Shown in pieces: positions 56,333 to 64,000 of a DNA stretch of 64,000 nt. Below the pieces are notes generated by a model that saw only the letters and a program-made list of their open reading frames with translations, made no database searches and was not told the origin of the DNA. Source of the stretch: DAIRET01 sp036795455 (GTDB lineage: Bacteria > Bacteroidota > Ignavibacteria > Ignavibacteriales > Ignavibacteriaceae); contig DAIRET010000002.1 of assembly GCA_036795455.1 (NCBI GenBank), positions 1-64,000 on the forward strand, in the 5' to 3' direction. The translations under genes and the position numbers were made by a program. Each line of letters begins with the position of its first letter. Position 1 is the first letter of the stretch.

Positions 56333-56721
56333 GCACGTCCTCCTTTAATTACGCTTTGAACATTTTTAAAGTATCCGCTAAGTTTTCTTACGGCAAATTT
56401 GAACACGATAGTATTTTCTGCGAGATCCGCCATTTCTTTTTCAATATCAACATTATTAACGCCCGAATACATCTCCCCGGCTGAGTTTTTAACAACATTC
56501 AGATTATTCTCCAATCCTTCAGGCTTTTGCGGCGTGATGTGCTTCTGGCTGGTAATGTTTAGATTGTTATTTGCACTGCCGGATAAAAAATCCTGGAAAG
56601 AGACTTCTTCCCGGACATAATTCTCTGTTGAAAGGTTAGCAATATTTTTATTGATCACCTTTTGTTTAAGAGAGGTATACCCGACTAGTTTTTCAAGCAT
56701 TCCAAGTGTTGGTTCAGACAT
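56329..56721 (-). CDS. flgB: Proximal rod protein FlgB
   Basis: 130 residues. Typical features are LEKLVGYTSLKQKVINKNIANLSTENYVREEVSFQDFL and the C-terminal NVDIEKEMADLAENTIVFKFAVRKLSGYFKNVQSVIKGGR. First gene of the basal-body block, 121 bases after the chemotaxis genes. Confidence 0.95.
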   Translation of the reverse strand: MSEPTLGMLEKLVGYTSLKQKVINKNIANLSTENYVREEVSFQDFLSGSANNNLNITSQKHITPQKPEGLENNLNVVKNSAGEMYSGVNNVDIEKEMADLAENTIVFKFAVRKLSGYFKNVQSVIKGGRA

Positions 56722-56752
56722 TAGTTTTCCATTTCTTTTTTATTATACTTTG

Positions 56753-56767
56753 GCAAAACTAATGCCA
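56753..56767 (-). promoter_or_regulatory. Sigma-54 promoter of the flgB block
   Basis: On the minus strand TGGCAT-TAGTT-TTGCC matches the consensus TGGCAC-N5-TTGC at nine of ten positions, with both GG and GC intact and the exact spacing. It is 31 bases before the flgB ATG, giving a short leader. This is the best such element in the cluster. Confidence 0.75.
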
Positions 56768-56842
56768 CGGGGATTCCGTTAAATTTTGTCTAAAAATGTA
56801 GTGGTAGGAGATTGAGAATGGCTAAAATTCTACAAATGTTAA

Positions 56843-57091
56843 TTATTCGGCAAAGTAATCGAACTGGATCGTTTTAGTTTCACCGCAGGAACAAACGAAT
56901 TTTATTTCTTTAATGTTTTCGTTTTCGTCCTTTTTCAGCAACACTTTAATCCCGTCTTTGCTTTCTTCTTCAACCGTAATTGATACATTCCCCGTAACTT
57001 TAACGTCTTTTGATTTAATTAAAGCATCTTTTTTTGATACTTCGCGCGGAGTAATTTCGATAAATCTATAGTTTTCAAATTCACTTTTCAT
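56843..57091 (-). CDS. Small unknown protein with C-terminal CxC motif, downstream of cheB
   Basis: 82 residues from ATG 57091 (MKSEFENYRF), overlapping the last codons of cheB; earlier in-frame ATG lies inside cheB. Lys/Glu-rich. The middle resembles a beta-sheet segment (DVKVTGNVSITVEEES), and the end has VCSCGETKTIQFDYF. The two cysteines spaced CxC could bind a metal, though four ligands are not present. Last gene of the chemotaxis block; role unknown. Confidence 0.7.
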   Translation of the reverse strand: MKSEFENYRFIEITPREVSKKDALIKSKDVKVTGNVSITVEEESKDGIKVLLKKDENENIKEIKFVCSCGETKTIQFDYFAE

Positions 57092-58163
57092 TTGCCATAA
57101 CCCTATTAATTGTAACCGGTATTCTTTCAATCGGAAGCACAACGTCTGCTAACCCTGCATCAACAATAGCTTTCGGCATACCATAAACGACACACGTTTC
57201 TTCATCCTGGGCAATTGCATGACCGCCGATACTTTTTAACTCTGTAATTCCTTCGAGCCCGTCCCGTCCCATTCCCGTCATTATTACCCCCAAAGTATAT
57301 TTGCCGTAAACTTTATTGACTGAATCGAGCATAACGTCAACGGATGGTTTATTCAATGAATCTTTAGGTTCATCCGATATTTCAATTCTTACATTAGAAG
57401 GAGAACTACCGCGAACTTTCAGGTGTCTTCCTCCCTGCGCAATATACACAATATTCGATTTTATGTTTTCACCATCTTCCGCCTCTTTTACTTCAAGCTT
57501 GCTCATTCCGTTCAGTCTGTCTGCGAGTGATTTTGTGAACTTCGGAGGCATATGTTGAACTACGAAAACCGGGCAGTTAATTTTTTCCGATAATTGCGGA
57601 ATTACTTTTTGTAATGCGAATGGACCCCCGGTTGAAATCCCTATTGCGAGGGCTTTGTAAGCCATCAAAGGTAAATCCTGTATAATCGATGTTACTGAAG
57701 CAGGTCTTCTATATGCTGGACTTGCCGCTTGAAGCCTTTGCATCCGTTTCTTAAACTTATTCTGGCTTATAATAGCTTTAACCTTTTTAATAAGGTCATC
57801 TTTTATTTTTGTAATATTAACGCTTACGAAGGACATTTCTTTCGGGATAAAATCAACTGCCCCCAATTCCATAGCTTTAATTGTAGCTTCGGCTCCTTCG
57901 GATGTTAATGAGCTGACCATTATTACCGGGGTAGGACAATCCGCCATAATCTTTTTTAATGCTGCAAGCCCATCCATTTTCGGCATTTCAACGTCAAGAG
58001 TAATTAGGTCCGGTTTTAATTTGCACGCCTGATTATATCCGTCAAGTCCATCCCTTGCGGTTCCAATAATCTTAATTTGTGGATCGGATTCCAATAAAAT
58101 GGAAAGAGATTTCCGCATGAATGCTGAATCATCTACTACTAAAACTTTAATAAAATCTTCCAC
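57081..58163 (-). CDS. cheB: Chemotaxis methylesterase CheB
   Basis: 360 residues. Receiver domain with DDSAFMRKSL and acceptor Asp57 (LITLDVEMPKMDG), then the methylesterase domain with the catalytic Ser in IGISTGGPFALQ, His in VVQHMPPKFT and Asp in MTGMGRDGLEGI. It removes methyl groups from chemoreceptors, countering CheR. It starts 3 bases after cheA. Confidence 0.97.
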   Translation of the reverse strand: MEDFIKVLVVDDSAFMRKSLSILLESDPQIKIIGTARDGLDGYNQACKLKPDLITLDVEMPKMDGLAALKKIMADCPTPVIMVSSLTSEGAEATIKAMELGAVDFIPKEMSFVSVNITKIKDDLIKKVKAIISQNKFKKRMQRLQAASPAYRRPASVTSIIQDLPLMAYKALAIGISTGGPFALQKVIPQLSEKINCPVFVVQHMPPKFTKSLADRLNGMSKLEVKEAEDGENIKSNIVYIAQGGRHLKVRGSSPSNVRIEISDEPKDSLNKPSVDVMLDSVNKVYGKYTLGVIMTGMGRDGLEGITELKSIGGHAIAQDEETCVVYGMPKAIVDAGLADVVLPIERIPVTINRVMANEK

Positions 58164-58166
58164 TCT

Positions 58167-59948
58167 TTACACTCTAAGTTTATTAATTATTTCTGATAGG
58201 TCCAAAATTACAACAACTTTTCCGTCCCCCATAATTGTTGAACCTGCAATTCCTTCTATATTTCCTAAATAAGCACCGAGAGATTTAATCACAACTTCTT
58301 TTTGACCAAGTAAGAAATCAACTTTAATTCCGAATGTTTTTTCTGCCAGTCCGACAATCACCACGTATTGCCATTTCTTCTCTTCAACCGAATCCTCTTT
58401 ATAAAGAATTCCGCTAATATCAATTAAAGGAATTACACTTTCACGCAGTTTAATAACTTCTTTCTGGTTTACTGTATAAATCTGTTCATTATTCACTCTT
58501 ATTACTTCAAGCACAGAGTTCAGAGGAATCACTATTGTCTCTGCATTTATCTGGACGAGTAATCCTTGAATTATTGCAAGTGTAAGAGGAAGTTTTATAA
58601 CAATTTTGGTTCCCTGCCCCACAGTTGAATCAACATTAATAATACCACGCAGTTTTGTAACATTCGTTTTTACAACGTCCATACCGACACCTCTGCCGGA
58701 GACATTTGTTACTTTTTCTGCTGTCGAAAAGCCGGGGACAAAAATTAGACCGAAAACCTCATTCTTTGAGAGTTCATCTGCCCTTGCTTGCGTTATTAAG
58801 CCTTTGCTAATTGCCTTAGCTTTAATAAAATCCGGGTTAATTCCTTTCCCGTCATCTTCAACAGTGATTATTATATTATTCCCTTCATGCTCTGCCGAAA
58901 GCGTAACTATACCTTTTGCGTTTTTTCCTTTGCTAACTCTTTCTTCCGGGCTTTCAACTCCATGGTCAACCGAGTTTCTTACAAGATGAACGAGAGGGTC
59001 GTTGATTTCTTCGATCAAGGTTTTATCGAGCTCGGTTTCTTCTCCTTTTATAACAAGCTCAATATCTTTGTGCATTTCTTTGCATAAATCTCTAATCAAC
59101 CTGGGGAACCGGTTAAAGACTTTACCGATTTTAACCATTCTTGTTTTCATAACCGCAAGTTGAAGTTCGGTTGTCATAATATCGATTTGCCTTGTTGCTT
59201 CCGAAAGGTCTTTTACAAGTTTCGTCCCTTCATATTGTAATGAAGCGTCCTGGTGAATTTGCGTAAGCCTGTTTCTTCCAAGTACTAATTCGGAAACTAT
59301 ATTAACAAGATTATCAAGCCTTTCTACGTCCACACGGATTGAGTTATCAACTCTTTTTTGAGTAATAATATCAGCTGTTCTCTTAGCCGCGGCGGCATTT
59401 TCTTTCGTTTCTTCCTGTTTAACATCATTAACCGGTGATTCCGGTTCTTCTACAATTGTAACTTCCGGTTCAGCATCTTTTTCATCTGATAAAACAGGCA
59501 GGGTTGGCTCTTCTACCGTACTTTTTTCTTCTTGTTCAACGAAAAGGTTTTCTAAAATCTGAATTGGAGCAGAAATATCAAAATTTTCGGTAAATGTAGA
59601 CTCAATGATTTTTAGCAAGGCTTTCATACTATCAAAAGCAGCTAAGAGGGCGGTCATTATTCTTTCATTAAGCTGGATTTCGTTTTTACGCAGTTTGTTC
59701 AGAATGTCTTCGCATCTGTGTGTTACTGCAGTCATTTTTTCGAGTCCCAGAAATCCTGATGTCCCTTTAATTGTATGAAATGCTCTAAACACCTTGTTAA
59801 GAAGATCTGTGTCGTTTGGTTTTATTTCAAGTTCAACAAGTTCAACATCAAGGTTTTCAAAAATTTCTCTTGTTTCAACAATAAAACTGTCGAAAATCTC
59901 CTTCATTGAAGGATCGTTAAAAATCATGTCTTTGTCTAAGTTTTCCAT
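58167..59948 (-). CDS. cheA: Chemotaxis histidine kinase CheA
   Basis: 593 residues. P1 Hpt domain with His58 in FRAFHTIKGTSGF; P3 dimerisation helices (VDVERLDNLVNIVSELVLGRNRL); P4 kinase with VHLVRNSVDHGVE, VEDDGKGIN and FGLIFVPGFSTAEKVTNVSGRGVGMDVVK; CheW-like P5 at the end (460-593). The region between P1 and P3 (about 135-195) is an acidic, low-complexity linker with no evident P2 domain. It phosphorylates CheY and CheB. No cheW or receptor gene is in the window. Confidence 0.96.
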   Translation of the reverse strand: MENLDKDMIFNDPSMKEIFDSFIVETREIFENLDVELVELEIKPNDTDLLNKVFRAFHTIKGTSGFLGLEKMTAVTHRCEDILNKLRKNEIQLNERIMTALLAAFDSMKALLKIIESTFTENFDISAPIQILENLFVEQEEKSTVEEPTLPVLSDEKDAEPEVTIVEEPESPVNDVKQEETKENAAAAKRTADIITQKRVDNSIRVDVERLDNLVNIVSELVLGRNRLTQIHQDASLQYEGTKLVKDLSEATRQIDIMTTELQLAVMKTRMVKIGKVFNRFPRLIRDLCKEMHKDIELVIKGEETELDKTLIEEINDPLVHLVRNSVDHGVESPEERVSKGKNAKGIVTLSAEHEGNNIIITVEDDGKGINPDFIKAKAISKGLITQARADELSKNEVFGLIFVPGFSTAEKVTNVSGRGVGMDVVKTNVTKLRGIINVDSTVGQGTKIVIKLPLTLAIIQGLLVQINAETIVIPLNSVLEVIRVNNEQIYTVNQKEVIKLRESVIPLIDISGILYKEDSVEEKKWQYVVIVGLAEKTFGIKVDFLLGQKEVVIKSLGAYLGNIEGIAGSTIMGDGKVVVILDLSEIINKLRV

Positions 59949-59950
59949 AA

Positions 59951-60709
59951 CTATTTAAACAGGTTATCAACTTCCTCTTGAGTTGTTTTTATTGATTGAT
60001 TTACGAGAACGTCTATCTCTTTTTGTCTCTCTTCCTTGTTAGAATAAGAAGCATTCGGATCAAAGACAACCCCTTCGGGCGTTTCCATTACTATTCCTTT
60101 AATATCGGCATTTAAGTCCGCATGATCAATATCCTGTATCAACGATGAAAGTTTTGAATGCACCGACTCTATCAAATGATTTACAGATGCGAGCTGTTGT
60201 GCGGTTATATCCTGTACTTGTAAGGAGAGAGTAATCTGGTAAGAATCCGCTTTTATTTTTGCAATGTTTTCAAGAATATTTGTCTTTTGCAGTTCCGCTG
60301 CTTTTGACGGAGAAATTTTTTCTACAAGAGAAAGGACTTCTTCATTGTCTTTGAACATTTCTTTCAGCTTTTCATAGCTGCTAACTCTTTCATTAATATC
60401 CTTGAAAAAATCTACAGCCTGGCTTTCGATACCGGTAAGGATATTTGTTATTTCATCAACGAGGTCGAGAATTTCCGTAGTCGCCAGCTCGGTTGCACTT
60501 GTAACGTTCTGGATCTGGTTTGCCGCTTGCGGAATTTTACGTGTACTGTCGGCAATCGACAGGTTGATGTTTTCCAATAAAGGAACAATATCTCTCATAA
60601 ATTCAATAAGGCTTTGAATAACCGGGACTATTCTTTCACCAAACTTAAAAATATTCTTTAGGTCTGTTAGTTTTTCAAAAACCGTAGTCATGCTGTTTAA
60701 ATTACTCAT
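59951..60709 (-). CDS. cheZ: CheZ-like CheY-P phosphatase
   Basis: 252 residues, mostly helical. Active-site segment SLQVQDITAQQLASVN contains Asp167 and Gln171, matching the CheZ D-x-x-x-Q active-site pattern. The C-terminus NQSIKTTQEEVDNLFK resembles the CheY-binding tail. A CheZ outside proteobacteria is known for other phyla. It lies between cheY and cheA, which supports the assignment. Confidence 0.82.
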   Translation of the reverse strand: MSNLNSMTTVFEKLTDLKNIFKFGERIVPVIQSLIEFMRDIVPLLENINLSIADSTRKIPQAANQIQNVTSATELATTEILDLVDEITNILTGIESQAVDFFKDINERVSSYEKLKEMFKDNEEVLSLVEKISPSKAAELQKTNILENIAKIKADSYQITLSLQVQDITAQQLASVNHLIESVHSKLSSLIQDIDHADLNADIKGIVMETPEGVVFDPNASYSNKEERQKEIDVLVNQSIKTTQEEVDNLFK

Positions 60710-60717
60710 TATAACTC

Positions 60718-61101
60718 CTAATTTGATTGAGCTGATAAAATCTGGTCGATTTTCTCTTTTAACACTTGCGGTGTAAAAGGTTTAATTATATAGTTTGATA
60801 CTTTAGCTTGAAGAGCTTCGATTATATCTTCTTTAACTCCCCTTGTGGTTACCATTAGGATAGGGACATTCGCAAAATCTGCATTCCCCCGAATTCCTTT
60901 TGTTAATTCAAGTCCGGACAATACAGGCATATTCCAGTCTGTAATAACAAAGTTAATTGTTCTATCGCTATCAAGTTTAGTTAAGGCTTCCTGTCCGTCG
61001 GCGGCTTCCACAAATTCGCTATAGCCCAGGTTTTTCAATGAATTAACGACGATTCTTCTCATAGTTAGTGAATCATCCACTACTAAAAATTTCAATGACA
61101 T
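60718..61101 (-). CDS. cheY: Chemotaxis response regulator CheY
   Basis: 127 residues. Canonical CheY: VVDDSLTMRRIVVNSLKNLGY, FVEAADGQEAL, acceptor Asp in FVITDWNMPVLSG, MVTTRG and conserved Lys in IIKPFTPQVL. Its phosphorylated form binds FliM. It lies upstream of cheZ and downstream of another single-domain receiver. Confidence 0.95.
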   Translation of the reverse strand: MSLKFLVVDDSLTMRRIVVNSLKNLGYSEFVEAADGQEALTKLDSDRTINFVITDWNMPVLSGLELTKGIRGNADFANVPILMVTTRGVKEDIIEALQAKVSNYIIKPFTPQVLKEKIDQILSAQSN

Positions 61102-61115
61102 GTTTTCCTCGTAAT

Positions 61116-61481
61116 TTAGTTTAAATACTTTGCAACTTCATATTGAATTCTCTTCGGGTCAAAAGGTTTAATTAGGTAAGAATTTGCACCGCAGCTTAAT
61201 CCTTTTTGAACTTCTTCACTGCCTGCCAGTGAAGAAAGAATAATAATGGGAATATCGCTGTAAGAATCGTTTTGTCTAATAATTTTAATAAACTCGTAAC
61301 CATCAAGATTCGGCATGTTAAGATCAGTTATTACCAGGTCGATTTTGTGCTGCGGAAGTTTTTCGGCTGCTTCCATTCCATCCGAGGCGGAAATTACCTC
61401 GAAACCGCTTAAACAAAGCGAAGCTGTAACAAATTTCCTGATTGTTGGCGAATCATCAGCTACTAAAATAACTTTTTTCAT
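61116..61481 (-). CDS. CheY-like response regulator
   Basis: 121 residues, receiver domain only, with VADDSPTIRKFVTASL, acceptor Asp in LVITDLNMPNLDGYEFI, Ser in ILSSLAG and Lys in LIKPFDPKRI. Divergent from the neighbouring CheY, it may be a phosphate sink, a second motor regulator or an adaptor for another output. 2 bases after cheR. Confidence 0.88.
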   Translation of the reverse strand: MKKVILVADDSPTIRKFVTASLCLSGFEVISASDGMEAAEKLPQHKIDLVITDLNMPNLDGYEFIKIIRQNDSYSDIPIIILSSLAGSEEVQKGLSCGANSYLIKPFDPKRIQYEVAKYLN

Positions 61482-61483
61482 TA

Positions 61484-62389
61484 TTACTCCTTTTTATATC
61501 CGATTGTTTTCGGGTAACTGACAAGTTTAAATGCTTTGGATATTCCCTGTAATGTCTCAGCGTATCCTATAAACAAATAACCGTTTTTGTTAAGTGAATT
61601 ATACAGGTTTGATACTACTCTAATTTTAGAGGCGACATCAAAATAAATTAATACATTTGCGCAGAAAATAACATCGAAATTCATATATGTTCGCATCGCA
61701 GCATCATCATAAAGATTCAGATACTTAAATGTAACCATCTTTTTAATTTGCGGGTCTATTTCGTAGCTGTTATTGTTATTCTTAAAATATTTTTTCAGAT
61801 AGTAGATTGGTGTATTCCGGATCGAATAATCTTTGTAAATACCGTTGCTCGCGGTTTCGATAACTGCATGGTTAATATCCGTTCCAACTATCTCGAAGTC
61901 GAGATAAGGGAATTTCGGTTTAACCAATTCGGTAAGAATTATCGCAGTAGAATAAGCTTCTTCACCGGAAGATGCAGCGGCGCTCCATATCTTTATTTTG
62001 TTGTTGAACTTCGGTCTTGAAGCAACAATACCCGGTATTACTCCCGATACAAGTGCGTCAAGCTGCGGCTGGTTCCTAAAAAAGAAAGTCTCATTTATCG
62101 TAATTGCTTCAACCAGATACTTTATTTCACTATTCTTGTTGGGATTGTACTTCAGAAAATCCATGTACTTTTCAAACGAATCCAGTTTCAGAAAGCGAAT
62201 TCTTTTCTGAAGCCTGCTTTCAAGGAAATATTTCTTGTTGTCCGGGAAATAAATCCCGCACAAATTGTAAATATATTTCCTTAGTTCAGAAAATGCTTCA
62301 ACTGAAAGTTCACTATTACTGAATGTTTGAAACCCAATATTCGAATTCAAATCTGAAATCCGGGGGGTATTTTGAGTTTGAGTAAACAT
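61484..62389 (-). CDS. cheR: Chemotaxis methyltransferase CheR
   Basis: 301 residues. The N-terminal CheR helical domain (VEAFSELRKYIYNLCGIYF ... AITINETFFFRNQPQLD) precedes the AdoMet-binding domain with IWSAAASSGEEAYSTAI, FEIVGTDINHAVI and the NVLIYFD motif; ...YLFIGYAETL near the end is typical. It methylates receptors. It is 18 bases after the HEAT-repeat gene. Confidence 0.96.
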   Translation of the reverse strand: MFTQTQNTPRISDLNSNIGFQTFSNSELSVEAFSELRKYIYNLCGIYFPDNKKYFLESRLQKRIRFLKLDSFEKYMDFLKYNPNKNSEIKYLVEAITINETFFFRNQPQLDALVSGVIPGIVASRPKFNNKIKIWSAAASSGEEAYSTAIILTELVKPKFPYLDFEIVGTDINHAVIETASNGIYKDYSIRNTPIYYLKKYFKNNNNSYEIDPQIKKMVTFKYLNLYDDAAMRTYMNFDVIFCANVLIYFDVASKIRVVSNLYNSLNKNGYLFIGYAETLQGISKAFKLVSYPKTIGYKKE

Positions 62390-62407
62390 TATTCCTTAAC
62401 CTATATA

Positions 62408-63799
62408 TTAATTATTCGTTCCCGATAAAACCTGCAAAGCTCTCTCCTTAATCATCTCGTCCTCATCATTAGCCAACAGTTCCAATACAGGCACGGCTTT
62501 TTCCGAGTTCAGTTCCTCTAAAAGATCTACCAAACGCATTCTGTTCCACACGTTTTGATCTGCCATCATCGTATCGGAAAAGATTAATGCCGTTTCAGGA
62601 TTTAAATGGAATAGCAGCTCCATAACTATTCTGCGGACTTCCTCATCCGGGTGTGTAAGGTGTCCGGTTAATTTTTCGCACAGTTTATGCGATTCGATTG
62701 CCAATGAGTCGTTCTGTTCCGATGGCGAACTCATTTCAAACATTTCCCTTGTAAGTTCTATTACTGCCCGCAAGTTGCCCGGCGAGCCGTCAAGATAATC
62801 TATTAACTGCCTTACAAACAGCTCAAAATGCGGATAGATATTGTTTTTAATTTCATCATCAATTGTAAAATCTCCGCCGAAAACAGCTAAGTAAGTTTTA
62901 AACACTTCCCTGTCAACAAAAGAACGGAGCAGGCTTACAGCCGGTTTCTTGTAATAAACATCCCCCTCCTGTAACGCATTTAGAATAGAATTTTTTGTGC
63001 TTTCATCAAACGGAATATCAAGTTCCAGTTTGTCTTTTAATAACTTCAGAGAACGTATTGCTTCCCAGCTAAGCGGCGGTTCATAATATTTTAACTCGGA
63101 AAGTAAGAAAAAGAATGAATCATCATTCCCCTGTTTCCCGAGACACTCCAGCATCGCAAATTTCGTTAATTCTTCCTCGTTTGCGTACTTGTCGAAAATA
63201 AAATCGAGTATTGCCGGGTTATCCAGTTTTCCCAATGCTTCAACAATTGTTGGTTTGTACAGGTCCAACTTATCGTAGTATTCTACTAAAACATCATAAG
63301 ATTGTGTTGATTTCAGGTTGCCGAGTGCTTCAATGCAAGAAAGGATTACATTATCGTTATTCGAGTTTCTCAGCACTTTAATAATTTCAGGTTCGGGACC
63401 TGAAATCCCAATTAAACCTAAAATATCTATTATAAACTTTTGGTCATCCAAATTTTCATTGGTAGCAAGGTATTTCGTCAGTGGTTCGATGGATGCCTCT
63501 CCCTTTCTCAACAACAATTCCCCGGCAAGATTTCTAACGCTTATATCGGGAGATGAGACCAACGGAACCAATAAACCGGGAATTTTTTCATTATTATTTA
63601 TCGTTAAAACATTACTAACGGCATCACGAACGCCTGTGTTTTCATCATTAAGAAAGGAACAAAGGATTGATAAGATTTCTTCATCCGGCTCTTCATTAAA
63701 AAACATTTCTATTGTTTGCCTGCGGACATCGGTGTCCGGGAAACGCAGTTTTTCTATTATTTCTGACCTGTTCAAAGGGGACTTCTCCATTAATAACAC
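62408..63799 (-). CDS. HEAT-repeat protein at the head of the chemotaxis block
   Basis: 463 residues with no signal peptide, made of alpha-helical pairs of the HEAT type throughout: DEEILSILCSFLNDENTGVRDAVSNVLT, LVSSPDISVRNLAGELLLRKG, and LTHPDEEVRRIVMELLFHLNP. Start may be ATG 63799 or ATG 63790. Such proteins scaffold protein-protein contacts. Position as first gene, directly followed by cheR, suggests a chemotaxis adaptor or regulator. Function not recognised. Confidence 0.82.
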   Translation of the reverse strand: MLLMEKSPLNRSEIIEKLRFPDTDVRRQTIEMFFNEEPDEEILSILCSFLNDENTGVRDAVSNVLTINNNEKIPGLLVPLVSSPDISVRNLAGELLLRKGEASIEPLTKYLATNENLDDQKFIIDILGLIGISGPEPEIIKVLRNSNNDNVILSCIEALGNLKSTQSYDVLVEYYDKLDLYKPTIVEALGKLDNPAILDFIFDKYANEEELTKFAMLECLGKQGNDDSFFFLLSELKYYEPPLSWEAIRSLKLLKDKLELDIPFDESTKNSILNALQEGDVYYKKPAVSLLRSFVDREVFKTYLAVFGGDFTIDDEIKNNIYPHFELFVRQLIDYLDGSPGNLRAVIELTREMFEMSSPSEQNDSLAIESHKLCEKLTGHLTHPDEEVRRIVMELLFHLNPETALIFSDTMMADQNVWNRMRLVDLLEELNSEKAVPVLELLANDEDEMIKERALQVLSGTNN

Positions 63800-63857
63800 A
63801 AAATTATACTATTCTACTCTTCCATTATCGGTTGAATTTAGAATTTCTTTAGACTTA

Positions 63858-63872
63858 TCAATTAAAATGCCG
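63858..63872 (-). promoter_or_regulatory. Possible sigma-54 promoter of the chemotaxis block
   Basis: On the minus strand CGGCAT-TTTAA-TTGAT keeps the GG of -24 and the TG of -12 with a 5-base spacer, off consensus at the first and last bases. It lies about 59 bases upstream of the first ATG. The rest of the 200-base region to the window end is A+T-rich with no gene seen. Confidence 0.35.
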
Positions 63873-64000
63873 TCAACTTAATTAAAAAAAATCGCCGTAT
63901 TCACTACTTTTCAAAGAATTTGTGTACATTATTAGCCAGGTGGATATTTACATAGTAAATACATTCTGTTTTTTCCACCACTATTTTCCCAAAACATCCT

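Noticed and set aside
56770..56842. Inverted TGTAG/CTACA pair as terminator of the chemotaxis block
   Set aside because: Only five paired bases with a loop of nearly 30 bases; too weak.

Overview
The window is a 64 kb, fairly A+T-rich bacterial chromosome segment (scaffold with one 10-N gap at 2324-2333). Its core is an almost complete flagellar and chemotaxis locus of about 50 kb, all on the minus strand. Gene content (FlhF/FlhG, FliW/CsrA, sigma-28, CheZ-type phosphatase, TIGR02530-type hook protein, L/P-ring genes of a Gram-negative envelope) and the look of the proteins fit the Ignavibacteriota/FCB side of Bacteria. This placement is by recognition, not by a phylogeny.

Left edge (1-3122, minus): a sigma-54-dependent response regulator, cut by the window end, and its PAS/GAF-type histidine kinase, split by the assembly gap. 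Plus-strand block (3378-9707): queC, then a small ORF, an m4C/m6A-type DNA methyltransferase and a PmeII-like restriction endonuclease, then queF, a GlnD-type nucleotidyltransferase and glutamate racemase. The restriction-modification genes sit exactly between the two queuosine-pathway genes. Then on the minus strand come an M14 carboxypeptidase, an EamA transporter and enolase (9730-13529).

Flagellar/chemotaxis region (13750-63799, minus, read from right to left). It falls into four transcription blocks, separated by the only sizeable gaps, and each gap carries a GG-N10-TG sigma-54-like element just upstream of the first gene. Block A (63.8-57.0 kb): HEAT-repeat protein, cheR, two CheY-like regulators, cheZ-like, cheA, cheB, small CxC protein. 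Block B (56.7-43.5 kb): flgB, flgC, small ORF, fliE, fliF, fliG, fliH, fliI, fliJ, MotE-like, fliK, flgD, TIGR02530 protein, flgE, closed by a good intrinsic terminator. Block C (43.2-34.0 kb): fliL, fliM, fliN, fliO, fliP, fliQ, fliR, flhB, flhA, flhF, flhG. Block D (33.9-13.7 kb): small membrane protein, fliA, two HDOD proteins, a pseudo-histidine kinase, small membrane protein, flgF, flgG, flgA, flgH, flgI, flgJ-SLT, flgN, flgK, flgL, a first motAB stator pair, fliW, csrA, a REC-Hpt protein, a second motAB pair, two further REC proteins, an unknown protein and a multi-PAS histidine kinase. Flagellin, fliD, fliS, cheW, chemoreceptors and flgM are not in the window.

Functionally, block B/C genes build the basal body, export gate, switch and hook. 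Block D encodes the sigma factor, distal rod/ring/junction parts and stators, plus an unusual set of signalling proteins. Block A encodes the excitation/adaptation chemistry. The most unusual content is the signalling material embedded in block D (HDOD pair, kinase with His replaced by Glu, REC fused to a lone HisKA domain, REC-Hpt), the very long FliK, the structured flgE leader and the restriction-modification insertion between queC and queF.
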